Origin: Bin87 sp965220105
Lineage (GTDB): Bacteria > Chloroflexota > Dehalococcoidia > Lucifugimonadales > UBA3495
Assembly (NCBI GenBank): GCA_965220105.1
Contig: OZ244811.1
Coordinates: 3,596,001 to 3,660,000 of the forward strand
DNA length: 64,000 nt
Reading direction: 5' to 3'
The translations under genes and the position numbers were made by a program. Under the pieces are notes generated by a model. It was not told where the DNA came from, did not search any database, and saw nothing but the letters and a program-made list of their open reading frames with translations. Shown here one piece after another: positions 26,020 through 34,629 of the stretch; within the stretch, counting starts at the first letter, position 1; each line of letters opens with the position of its first letter.

Positions 26020-26966
26020 ATGTTTGCCAGAATCGTGCCATTGCTTGGGTTTTTGATGATTGCGACGGTGGGCTGCGGGCCGGCAACGCCGCCCAGGAAT
26101 GCCAACACCGGATCCACTGAGCCTCCCGTCAATATAGCAGCGACAGTGGCGGCGGTAGTCGCGTCTCGCTCTGACGAGACCATGGCGACCGAGCCGCCTG
26201 ACGCCGGGTCTACGGCAGTTTCCGCAACGCCAGTATTGGCACCTGTCGCCGCTACGTTGGTGTCGCCAAACGCTACGGCAGTTCCGTCAGTGCCTGCAAT
26301 AGCGACTGCTGTTCCTGATGCGGCGCCACCAACGGCAGTGCCGCCAAACGCCATTACGGTCATTCCATCTGCCACCGCTAACGAATTGACCGGCAACCTT
26401 CGGATGAGCTTCACTCATACGATCCCAGAATACATCGATTGGGCACGCGGCTCCTTTCTGTACATCGAAGATCAGATCTGTACATCGAAGATCAGAAATT
26501 CTGTGAAGCAGCGAGGCGGTTTAGAACTCTGGCCAAGTAAGCCAGGGATCTTTATGGCGAATGACTGACGTCCGCAACCTACAACGCCGGCGTAGCATAT
26601 ATGGCGCTCGGTTGGGAAGCCAATAGTCGAGCGGGATGCTTTATCGACGACCGACACTATCCAGCCGGAATGCTTGCCACTAAGCAGCTGAACAACGTAC
26701 TCCCTCATCTGAGCGAGGACCAATATAAAGCGGCAGCGCATCTCATGATCGGAAGAGCCCGTGCGAACTTGTCAATCGAGGCTCGCAGTCGACTTGGTCA
26801 TACGTCGGATGGGCGGGTCACGGCGGGCGACAAAGAGGGTGAGGAGAAGTACGCCAAACTCGCAGCTGAGCATCTTTGCCAAGCCATCGCCCTCGACATC
26901 CGGTTCACCGAACCTGCAAATAAAATACTTGCCGAAATTGACGGTTCGTGTCCTAGTCGGCAGTAA
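26020..26966 (+). pseudogene. Broken lipoprotein gene with TPR-like C-terminal part
   Basis: It starts MFARIVPLLGFLMIATVGCG after GGAGGGGG: a lipoprotein signal peptide with the modified Cys at 19, then a long Ala/Thr/Pro/Val linker. At 26458 a 20-bp exact tandem duplication shifts the frame, so the open frame ends at 26568. Removing the duplication joins FLYIEDQ to KFCEAARRF and then, past two in-frame stops (26538 and 26562), to ATYNAGVAYMALGWEANSRA and a helical domain to 26966 that resembles TPR helices. The gene therefore carries at least three lesions. It would have been a cell-surface protein of about 310 residues. Confidence 0.65.
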
Positions 26967-27300
26967 CCGTCCGTGACTATATCCGTCTCGCATCTTACGA
27001 AAACCACCCCTCCAGTAAGGTATGGTCTAGTTTCGCAATTTTCTCTGGAACACAAGGGTGGGTTGACACTATGACTGATCCGTGGGGAACTGACGAAAGC
27101 AAGATTTACAAGTCTATATTCGGGCCAAACGGTCGGGGACAACATGACGGTCCAAGCATCGCCACTGGATGGTACGGTTGCGCTACGGCGTATAAAACAT
27201 CAGCGGACCTATTGGTAGATGGCCTCTCCGCCTGTCCGGTCAACAACCCTGGCCTGGCTAATATTACAGTCGCGCTTAGTTTGATAGGATAGACTCATGA
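26967..27300. other. Intergenic gap with one doubtful short frame
   Basis: 334 bp. A 73-codon frame at 27071-27292 (MTDPWGTDESKIYKSIFG...) has no good ribosome binding site or recognisable family and is not called as a gene. Nothing else is seen. Confidence 0.4.
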
Positions 27301-28440
27301 CTACTGGTGAGAGGGGAGGGGTTGGATCTGGGTTAGACGTTGGTGGAAGGGGAGGCGGTGCTGAGGGAAGTGCTGGACTGGGAAGCTGGGCTCCCGGCGC
27401 TGCACGCGCGTATCGCGCCTCGTTTTAGCCGCAGTGAGTCTCGCCAGCGGGTTCTGGCGTACCTGAAAGGATTGCTGGGGTCGGTGGAGCATCTGGGCGA
27501 TCCGGGAGGGGTGCTGGTAGTGGATGAGACGGGGTTCCTCAAGCAAGGCCAAAAGTCGGTGGGGGTAAAGCGGCAGTACAGCGGCACGGCGGGGAAGATA
27601 GAGAACTGTCAGATCGGGGTGTTCCTGGCCTATGGCAGTCGTTATGGCCCAGCCTTGCTGGATCGGGAGCTTTACCTGCCCCAGGAATGGGCGGAGGACT
27701 GGGAGCGACGGCGGGAAGCCGGGGTGGCGGAAGCGGTAGCCTTCCGTAGCAAAGCACAATACCAAAGCACAATTGGCCCAGGGGATGACTGAACGAGCCA
27801 CGGGTGCTGGTGTGCCTTTTGCCTGGGTAACTGGGGATACGGTGTACGGCAATGACCGCCGACTGCGCCGGTGGCTGGAGGAGCAGGGCCTACCCTACGT
27901 GCTGGCGGTCATACGTGCTGGCGGTCATACGTGCTGGCGGTGAAGAGTAATGCGCCGTTGTGGACCGACACGGAGCGTGGCGCCGCGCCGGTGGCGGCGC
28001 GGCGGTTGGCCGAGCAGATACCCGATGACCAGTGGCAACGTCTGAGCGCTGGGGACGGTAGCAAAGGGCCACGCCGCTACGATTGGAGCCGAGTGTCGCT
28101 ACGGCCTTGGTCAGAGCCGGCTCAGGGGCATTGGCTATTGGCGCGTCGCAGCATCACCGATCCTGAGGACCTGGCCTACTACGCCTGTTTTGGTGTAGGG
28201 GAGGCGCCGCTGGCGGAACTGGTGCGCGTGGCTGGCGCCCGGTGGATCATCGAAGATGCCTTCAAAGCGGCCAAACAGGAGGTGGGGTTGGACGAATACC
28301 CGGTGCGGCGGTGGGTCGGGTGGTACCGGCACATCACCCTGGCGTTACTGGTCCATGCCTTCCTTGAAGTGACCCGGTCCTACGCCGATGGTGGCGCTGG
28401 CAAAGGGGGGCAATGCTCCCGGGAGAGCTCATCCCACTGA
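27301..28440 (+). pseudogene. IS701-family transposase, degraded
   Basis: Recognised by VVDETGFLKQGQKSVGVKRQ, YSGTAGKIENCQIGVFLAYG, DRELYLPQEW, FAWVTGDTVYGNDRRLRRWL, LARRSITDPEDLAYYACF and RWIIEDAFKAAKQEVGLDEY. Three lesions are visible. An internal deletion of roughly 60 codons joins AYLKGLLG to VEHLGDPGG. A 13-bp duplication lies at about 27750 (CAAAGCACAATAC twice). A 16-bp unit is present three times at 27896-27943 where one is expected; the extra 32 bp shift the frame. The element is inactive. Its ends were not identified. Confidence 0.85.
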
Positions 28441-28593
28441 CCGTGCCCGAGGTCAGACGGCTGCTATGCCGGCTGCGGTGGCTACCTCGCGGCAGTCCTG
28501 CCCTGACCATTGGATGGTCGTGGTGGAGACGGCGGCATCAGGCTCGGGCCATGCAGTGTCATTACCGAAGACGCCTTCAGAGACCTTCACCAT

Positions 28594-29343
28594 ATGCGCG
28601 ACTGTAATACTAAGACCGCCCAATGGATGCAGGTATTATCTGCGCTAACCAGCTTGGGCGGCATTGCTACGTTGTCGCAGTTGAACCGGGCCCTGCTTTC
28701 GACGGGCGGCGCCGCAATGGACTGGAATACCCTAACCCCAGAAGCGACGATACGCCGGATCGTGCGGCAAAAGCCCGATCACTTCCACGTGCTAAAGAGA
28801 GGGATGTATTGCCTGAGTGAACTTGCTGCTCAATTCGAGCACCAGTACGGCATACCCGAAGAGGGAAACATTCCGTCCGACATCGAAGAACGCAATCACA
28901 CGTATTATCAGGGGCTCCTGGTTGAAATCGGCAGGACCCAAGAATACCAAACCTATGTGCCGCCCCAAGACAAAAACCGAACATTCGGGAACCAAACGCT
29001 GGAAGAAATCTGCGACACTACGCGGATGCCGGAATTTGGTTATGAGAGATTTCTCCAGCGGGCAAAGACCGTTGATGTGATCTGGTTCAACCGGCGCGAC
29101 ATGCCGGCAGCGATGTTCGAGGTTGAAATGTCTACTGACATGCTGAGCTCTTTGACCAAATTCAACGAACTACAGGATTTCCACACTCGATTTTACGTAG
29201 TCGCTCCGTCCCGTCGCCGAGACTACTTCTTAAACAGAGTCGAATGGGATACGTACTACGACATTCGTAACCGGGTTAAGTTCATGGACCTCGACGAATT
29301 GGAGAACAGGCACATGAGAAGGACACAGCATATTGGACGCTGA
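28594..29343 (+). CDS. HARE-HTH plus restriction-endonuclease-like protein
   Basis: About 249 residues. The N-terminal region (WMQVLSALTSLGGIATLSQL ... TPEATIRRIVRQKPDHFHVL ... GMYCLSE) has the layout of a HARE-HTH winged helix. The C-terminal region has VDVIWFNRRDMPAAMFEVEM (Asp, then F-E-V-E in place of ExK), STDMLSSLTKFNELQDF and TRFYVVAPSRRRDYFLNRV, which fits the restriction-endonuclease fold. HARE-HTH domains are known to be fused to restriction enzymes. No methylase is beside it. The start is uncertain (28594 or 28627, neither with a strong ribosome binding site). It may be an accessory nuclease left among mobile elements. Confidence 0.6.
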   Translation: MRDCNTKTAQWMQVLSALTSLGGIATLSQLNRALLSTGGAAMDWNTLTPEATIRRIVRQKPDHFHVLKRGMYCLSELAAQFEHQYGIPEEGNIPSDIEERNHTYYQGLLVEIGRTQEYQTYVPPQDKNRTFGNQTLEEICDTTRMPEFGYERFLQRAKTVDVIWFNRRDMPAAMFEVEMSTDMLSSLTKFNELQDFHTRFYVVAPSRRRDYFLNRVEWDTYYDIRNRVKFMDLDELENRHMRRTQHIGR

Positions 29344-29557
29344 AAACACCGGCGACGGCCCAAAATTCGGCTGTGGCCATTGCGGCAGCGACGAAGTAAG
29401 GGGGAGCCTCGACGCGTACCCCGTCTTTCGCGCCGAAGGTGAAACGCTTGTTTACTTGCGATCGGAATCGATGGAGCGCGGCGTGTTGGCGCTTAACTGC
29501 CATAGTTGCGGGCGACCAATAGCTATCGACGACACAGGGGATATAGTCATCGTCTAG
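29333..29557 (+). CDS. Small zinc-ribbon protein
   Basis: 74 residues with two Cys pairs, CGHCGSDEV and NCHSCGRPI, the spacing of a zinc ribbon, with a beta-rich insert between them. It starts inside the end of the preceding nuclease-like gene, probably at TTG 29333. Translational coupling is likely. Function unknown. The following gap (29558-29786) holds nothing recognisable. Confidence 0.5.
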   Translation: MDAENTGDGPKFGCGHCGSDEVRGSLDAYPVFRAEGETLVYLRSESMERGVLALNCHSCGRPIAIDDTGDIVIV

Positions 29558-29786
29558 CTATGATCGGGCAGCCACTTACGTGCTCGGCCTAAACGCCTTT
29601 CTTTCAAAGGACTGAATATGACGCGTCCCAGTATTCAGTCTTCGGCGCATCGGGATTGAGGGCCTCAGCGACAACAATAGCATTCGTTTGCTTAAGTCTG
29701 CCCGCTATCGCATTGCGACCCGATTCACCTGAGGCACCGCGCAGCCACGCCTCTCGAGGAACCGTAGGTCGCATTTCCCGAAACAA

Positions 29787-29823
29787 AACCCCCGCCAGCT
29801 CACACACTGGCGGGGGTTCCTTT
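29787..29823. terminator. Bidirectional intrinsic terminator
   Basis: A 12-bp stem AACCCCCGCCAG / CTGGCGGGGGTT with loop CTCACACA, followed by CCTTTTT on the plus strand and by TTTTGTTT on the minus strand. It ends the DUF35 unit and any plus-strand transcript. Confidence 0.9.
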
Positions 29824-29843
29824 TTGCGTGGTTGCCCGCGGAG

Positions 29844-30254
29844 TCAGCCTACCGGCTTGAAGTAGGGGATGCTGATTTGGGGGGTGGCGGTCTGGAAGGT
29901 TACTTCTACCGCCATGCCGATGTGAACGTCGCGAGGGTTGCATTCGATGATGTTGGTGAACATCCGAACGCCCTCTTCCAACTCCACCAGGGCCACCACG
30001 TAGGGGACCATCTCGGCAAAACCAGTGGTGCGGTTCTGGTTGGTTATCGTGTAGGTCCAGACGGTTCCCCGGCCGCTGGACTGCACCCACTGGATGTTTT
30101 CGCTCCAGCAGTTGGCGCAGATGCCACGGGGGTACCACTGGTACTCGTTGCAGTCGTCGCAAAGCTGGATGACCAGCTGGCCGCGCCGGCAGGAATCCCA
30201 GAAAGGTCGGGTCTCACCGACGACGGTAGGCAGCGGTTTGTTCCATTCCGGCAT
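29844..30254 (-). CDS. Zn-ribbon OB-fold protein (DUF35) partner of thiolase
   Basis: 136 residues: N-terminal helix RPFWDSCRRGQLVIQLC, a rubredoxin-like Cys4 site (C32, C35, C46, C49 in LCDDCNEYQWYPRGICANCW), then the OB fold (GRGTVWTYTITNQN, VVALVELEEGVRMFTNIIEC). DUF35 proteins bind CoA thioesters and form complexes with thiolase-like enzymes. The thiolase gene is directly upstream, 2 bp away, so the pair is translated together. Confidence 0.92.
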   Translation of the reverse strand: MPEWNKPLPTVVGETRPFWDSCRRGQLVIQLCDDCNEYQWYPRGICANCWSENIQWVQSSGRGTVWTYTITNQNRTTGFAEMVPYVVALVELEEGVRMFTNIIECNPRDVHIGMAVEVTFQTATPQISIPYFKPVG

Positions 30255-30256
30255 GG

Positions 30257-31438
30257 TTAGTCCCTCCCCAGGATGACGGTGCCGCCGCTGTGGCGGGAAC
30301 CGAGGGCACCGCCCGTGCCATGGGCCAGGGCGATTTGACAGTTCGGCACCTGGCGTCCGGTGCCCTCGAATTCGTGACGCAGCTGGCGGGTGGCCTCCAG
30401 CAGCAGGAAGAGTCCCCGCATGCCCGGGTGGTTGGACGACAGGCCGCCGCCGTCGGTATTGGTGGGCAGCCCGCCGCCGACCTTGAGCCGGCCGCCGCTG
30501 ACGAAGGCGCCGCCCTCACCTTTGGGACAGAAGCCCAGGTCTTCCAGAGTTTCCACGACGGTAATGGTGAAGGAGTCGTACACCATGGCCATGTCGATGT
30601 CGTCGTGAGTCACGCCGGCCATCTCGAAGGCTCGGGGCGCGCTCTGGTGGGCGGCGATATAGATGAGGTCGCGGCGGCCGGCGCCCTGATGGGCGATGGC
30701 CTCGCCGGCGCCCAACACCCACACCGGGGTATGGCGGCAGTTGCGGGCAACCTCGGGAGACGCTACAACCACCGCGCCGCCGCCGTCCGTGATGACGCAG
30801 CAGTCCATCAGGTGCAGCGGGTCGGAGATGACGCGGGAGTTGACCACATCCTCGACGGTAACGGGGTCGCGGAAGAGGGCCTCCGGATTCATGGAGGCGT
30901 GGTGACGCATGGCCACGGACACCTCGGCCAGTTGCTCGGAGGTGGTTCCGTAGAGGTGCATGTGCCGGCGAGCGATCATGGCGTAAAGGCCGACGGTGGT
31001 AAGGCCGTAAAGTTCCTCGAAGCTGTCCGGAGACGGCTCCAGGATGGGGTGGCCGAAGCGACCGACGCCGCCGGTGCCCACTGAAACCCCGCCCGAGCGG
31101 GCGGTGCTGCTGTAGGTGATGACGGCAACGTTGATCCGGCCGGCGGCGATGGCGGTGAGCGCGTGGGAGAGGTGGAACTCAAAGGAACCGCCGCCCACGG
31201 TGGTGTTGTCGACGAACCTGGGGTACATATTGAGGTAGTCGGCCAGGTTCATTCCGCTGTTGCGGGCGCTGCTGGACGCCGTGAACAGGCCGTCCACGTC
31301 GTCCTTGGCAAGGCCGGCGTCGGCCAGGGCTTTGATTACGCTTTCGCCCTGAATCTGCAGTTCGCTTTTGTCCGGAGCGTAGCGGGTGACGTGCTCGTGG
31401 ATGCCTACGATGGCGGCGGCGCGCCTCAGGTCAACCAT
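30257..31438 (-). CDS. Thiolase-like protein (SCP-x/Ltp2 type) lacking the nucleophilic Cys
   Basis: 393 residues with the thiolase fold: AAIVGIHEHVTRYAPDKSEL, LADAGLAKDDVDGLF, NTTVGGGSFEFHLSHALTAI, YDSFTITVVETLEDLGF and LSSNHPGMRGLFLLLEATRQ. Where thiolases have the acylated Cys, this protein reads GGGS, so it cannot form the usual acyl-enzyme. Ltp2-type steroid aldolases show the same loss and need a DUF35 partner, which here is the next gene. A retro-aldol role on a CoA thioester is therefore plausible. ATG at 31438 follows GGAGGT. Confidence 0.85.
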   Translation of the reverse strand: MVDLRRAAAIVGIHEHVTRYAPDKSELQIQGESVIKALADAGLAKDDVDGLFTASSSARNSGMNLADYLNMYPRFVDNTTVGGGSFEFHLSHALTAIAAGRINVAVITYSSTARSGGVSVGTGGVGRFGHPILEPSPDSFEELYGLTTVGLYAMIARRHMHLYGTTSEQLAEVSVAMRHHASMNPEALFRDPVTVEDVVNSRVISDPLHLMDCCVITDGGGAVVVASPEVARNCRHTPVWVLGAGEAIAHQGAGRRDLIYIAAHQSAPRAFEMAGVTHDDIDMAMVYDSFTITVVETLEDLGFCPKGEGGAFVSGGRLKVGGGLPTNTDGGGLSSNHPGMRGLFLLLEATRQLRHEFEGTGRQVPNCQIALAHGTGGALGSRHSGGTVILGRD

Positions 31439-31752
31439 GCCGTGTGCACCTCCATGGGAGTTGGGGAATGGTGAATCGAAAAATCGCGGCCCATTATGCC
31501 ACAAACGGAGGAAGCACGGAGCCCAATGAGAAAGGCGGACCGCGCTGCGCTTTGACACATAAGGCGGTTCGGGGTAGCATGATTATGCATTTTTCTGCGT
31601 ACATCTTTGGGTGTCGGCGGCCCACATCACGTCATCCCGGCTGCCCCGTTTTGCTCCCGTTTTCATAATGGACGGTCGATACACGGGCGGCGGCTCCCCT
31701 GACTGCCAGACCCCTCAATCCAGCGTATGAACAGCTCATCGGGAGAGAAGCC
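31439..31752. other. Divergent intergenic gap, no gene seen
   Basis: 314 bp between the thiolase and PEPCK-like starts. No repeat family member or clear promoter is visible. Confidence 0.4.
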
Positions 31753-34050
31753 TTGACCACCTCCAACCCCACTGACCAGCCGGATGGCAAGTCGCCGCTG
31801 GCCGGCCCGGAGATAGTGCCCGAGTTTGAAGCCGCGTTGACCCGATTGTGTGCCGTCGCCAGGCGGGGTCAACGGACGGATAGTCTGCATTACAACCCAT
31901 CTGAGGAGTGGTTGGTGGGCAACATGCCCATCTTCCAGGACCTGCCCGAAGCGCAGCAATCGGAATTGCGGAGTGCAGCCCAGGCGCTGGAAGATGAGGC
32001 TACGGAAGCCAATGCCGCCGGTCGCGCCGCGACCAAAGTATGGCCCGAAACGGTGTTCCGTCTGGATAACGGCGGGCTGGCCTTTTTCAGCCAGTTGGGA
32101 GTGGTGCGACGGCCAGATTTGACCCAATATTTCGTGGAGGGATTCACGCGGAATCGCGACGCGCTGGCGTTCTCCGAGGAGAATCAACGGCTCTTCGTCA
32201 AGGTGTTCGACCGGGTCGTTGCCACGATGGAAGAGCACTTCTCGAGCGGAGAGGGCATAATCCAGACCGACCGGCAGATTTGCGACGCTCCCGGCCGTTC
32301 GTATCACGCCCGGCAGCTGCTTTTCGGCACACGCTACCTGCAAGCCCCTTACATGTGGCGGCGCCTTACCTTCGATCTGCCCCAGGACCAGTGGCAGGGG
32401 TCCCCCGACATTCTTGAGGTATCGGTGCCTCACTGGATGGATGACCTTGGCCTTGATGAGAGCCTGAAGGCGAATTTGCGGGCATCGGGAATCACCCAGC
32501 TGGTGTTCAAAGCGCCGACCCGCGGGTTGTCCCTGCATTTCGGATTCGATTACGTGGGCGAACACAAGATGGGCCCGCTTTCCATCGCCATGCACCAGGT
32601 GAAGGAAAAGAACGGCCTGGCAGTGCAGGCTGCACTGAGCATGGCACGGGTGAAAGACCTGACGGGCGAAGTCGCCAACACGGCGCTCATCACCGTGGGG
32701 CCGTCGCTGCACGGAAAGAGCACACTGACCATAATGGTCGAAATCGCCAACAGCCAACTATCCGGCGTATTGAATTTGCCCAACGACCCCGACGAAGGGG
32801 TCTACCCGATGAACGACGACATCGTGCTGCTGCAACCGCTGGATGCGCCCGTTACCAGCGCCCGGGGCGGTCGCAGCGCACACATTTCCCACGGGATAGA
32901 CGGCACCGAGAATAATTTCTACGCCGTCCCGTTCGGACTGACCCGGGAGGATGACCCCATCACATTCGATACGTTGCGGGGAGCGCCCGGCGTCACCGTG
33001 GCTGACGAGACGCTGGAGAACGTTCCGGTGCACGTGGACAGCCAGGAGCCCAACTACCTGGAGAACCCAGTCCGCAATATGCGGATGATTCTGTCCCGTC
33101 GCGGGTTGCTGGCCCGCAAGGGGGCCCGGGACCTCATCAGCACCATCACCGATGGCAAACTTACCGATTCGGTCCACGTGCCTATGGAGAATACCGATCG
33201 CGTGTTCTGGCAGGAGGTGATGCGTCAAAACACGGTGGTCCCGCCGCTGCGGCGCCTGAGTCTAGAGCAGTATATCCGCGTGCTCATGTACGGGGAGGCG
33301 GTACAGATGGGCGCGGCCATCGGCGCCATCGGCCGCCCCTACGTTGAGTACTTCTCCGACCCGTTCATCATTGGCCTGGAGGACGAAAACGCCAACCTGC
33401 TCTACCACGTCCTGCAGCAGCTATCCTGGGGCGGTATGCCGCAGGAGTATTACGCTTTCAACACCGGAGGGGTCGGCGCTGATACCAATGAGGAAGCGGC
33501 TGGCTCGCGTTACCTGAAGATTCCCCGCGAACTGACGATGATGCTACAGGAAGCCCTGCTCCGTAACGCCGTGAAATTCGAGTTCGACGGCGCGCTGCGC
33601 TCCGAAGTGGCGGTTGCCGTCGTTGACGCCAGCGGCAACGAAGTTGTGGACCTGCGGGAGAAGTGGCTGCCGATCAACATCTACGGTGAAACGGACTACA
33701 ACCAGCGAATGATCGAGTTGATGCGGCGGCGCTACTATGGCCGGGAACAGCAGGACAAGGCTGGCATCCTGCGTTACACCAAGGTCGTGAATACCATCCT
33801 GGACATCACGGACATTCCTGCACCCACCAACGAGCGGGAACTGGCCTGGCTGCTGTCCTTTTACTGGTCGTTGGATCAGGCATACGAGACCCTGGGGGAT
33901 GCGGCGTCGCGCCTCGGCCAGGGAATGCGCCCGGTGGAATACCAGCTGCGGGAACTACAGCGCAAGTATCGCGAGGGAACGAAGGCCGGGTTGTCCCTGA
34001 GCGTCAACGCAGCGAAGAGCCTGCTCACCCTGGGCCTGCGGGCCGGATAG
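31753..34050 (+). CDS. Large PEP carboxykinase-like (ATP type) protein
   Basis: 765 residues from TTG 31753, after GGGAGAGAAG. The central region resembles ATP-dependent PEP carboxykinase: VANTALITVGPSLHGKSTLT (kinase-1 loop, GxxxxGKST), VYPMNDDIVLLQPLDAP (kinase-2 acidic pair), GTENNFYAVPFGLTRED and VADETLENVPVHVDSQEPNY with LENPVRNMRMILSR. The order and spacing match PEPCK, but the loop residues differ (PSLHGKS in place of LSGTGKT) and the protein is about 200 residues longer, with unknown N- and C-terminal regions. It may be a genuine variant PEPCK for gluconeogenesis or another kinase on the same fold. Malate synthase lies nearby. Confidence 0.6.
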   Translation: MTTSNPTDQPDGKSPLAGPEIVPEFEAALTRLCAVARRGQRTDSLHYNPSEEWLVGNMPIFQDLPEAQQSELRSAAQALEDEATEANAAGRAATKVWPETVFRLDNGGLAFFSQLGVVRRPDLTQYFVEGFTRNRDALAFSEENQRLFVKVFDRVVATMEEHFSSGEGIIQTDRQICDAPGRSYHARQLLFGTRYLQAPYMWRRLTFDLPQDQWQGSPDILEVSVPHWMDDLGLDESLKANLRASGITQLVFKAPTRGLSLHFGFDYVGEHKMGPLSIAMHQVKEKNGLAVQAALSMARVKDLTGEVANTALITVGPSLHGKSTLTIMVEIANSQLSGVLNLPNDPDEGVYPMNDDIVLLQPLDAPVTSARGGRSAHISHGIDGTENNFYAVPFGLTREDDPITFDTLRGAPGVTVADETLENVPVHVDSQEPNYLENPVRNMRMILSRRGLLARKGARDLISTITDGKLTDSVHVPMENTDRVFWQEVMRQNTVVPPLRRLSLEQYIRVLMYGEAVQMGAAIGAIGRPYVEYFSDPFIIGLEDENANLLYHVLQQLSWGGMPQEYYAFNTGGVGADTNEEAAGSRYLKIPRELTMMLQEALLRNAVKFEFDGALRSEVAVAVVDASGNEVVDLREKWLPINIYGETDYNQRMIELMRRRYYGREQQDKAGILRYTKVVNTILDITDIPAPTNERELAWLLSFYWSLDQAYETLGDAASRLGQGMRPVEYQLRELQRKYREGTKAGLSLSVNAAKSLLTLGLRAG

Positions 34051-34095
34051 ATTTTTGATACCATCCGCCCCAATCTGATCGCGGGTTAGCTACCG

Positions 34096-34593
34096 ATGGA
34101 ACAGGCTGAGCTGATTGTCACGCTGGCCGTCTTTGTTGCGACGATTGGCGGGCTAGTGCTGTATTTGCAGAGTGATTCTCGCTCCGCCCGTGTCGAACAG
34201 AGGCAGGCATTTGCCGATATCAGGTCGTCATTCGCAGAATTGCTCCGTCTCGAGGCGAGTCGGCTGGAACAAAAAATCGACGGCGTGGAAGCCCGATTTT
34301 CCCAACGCATTGACGCCGTAGAATCTCAACTGTCCCAACGCATTGACGCCGTAGAATCTCAACTGTCCCAACGTATCGACGCCGTGGAATCTCAACTGTC
34401 CCAACATATCGACGCCGTGGAGAATCAACTATCCCAACGCATCGACGCATTGGAAACCAGCCTGTCCAATCAGATGGAGGCCAATCGCCGCGAACTGTTG
34501 ATTCGCCTGGCCACCCATCACCACGGGGACGGGGTGTTTCCAACATCAGCGCCACTGGACCCAGATCCTGCGAACCCCGACGATGGCAACTAG
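34096..34593 (+). CDS. Membrane-anchored coiled-coil protein with 11-residue repeats
   Basis: 165 residues: one membrane segment (LIVTLAVFVATIGGLVLYLQ), then a helix with five copies of an 11-residue repeat, RIDAVESQLSQ and variants, encoded by 33-bp DNA repeats at about 34290-34460. Hendecad repeats form right-handed or straight coiled coils. The repeat number is probably variable between strains. The family is not recognised; it resembles DUF1640-like or small scaffold proteins. It sits between the PEPCK-like and malate synthase genes. Confidence 0.65.
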   Translation: MEQAELIVTLAVFVATIGGLVLYLQSDSRSARVEQRQAFADIRSSFAELLRLEASRLEQKIDGVEARFSQRIDAVESQLSQRIDAVESQLSQRIDAVESQLSQHIDAVENQLSQRIDALETSLSNQMEANRRELLIRLATHHHGDGVFPTSAPLDPDPANPDDGN

Positions 34594-34629
34594 CCGAGCA
34601 AACACAAACCGAGACCGGAAGCCCCAAAC

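Noticed and set aside
25680..26120. 146-codon plus-strand frame across the structured RNA region
   Set aside because: It runs through the terminator and all stems of the RNA candidate and overlaps the lipoprotein start; the stem pattern explains the sequence better.
34290..34460. Array of about 33-bp repeats that could suggest a CRISPR
   Set aside because: The repeats are contiguous without spacers and in frame within a coiled-coil gene; no cas genes are present in the window.
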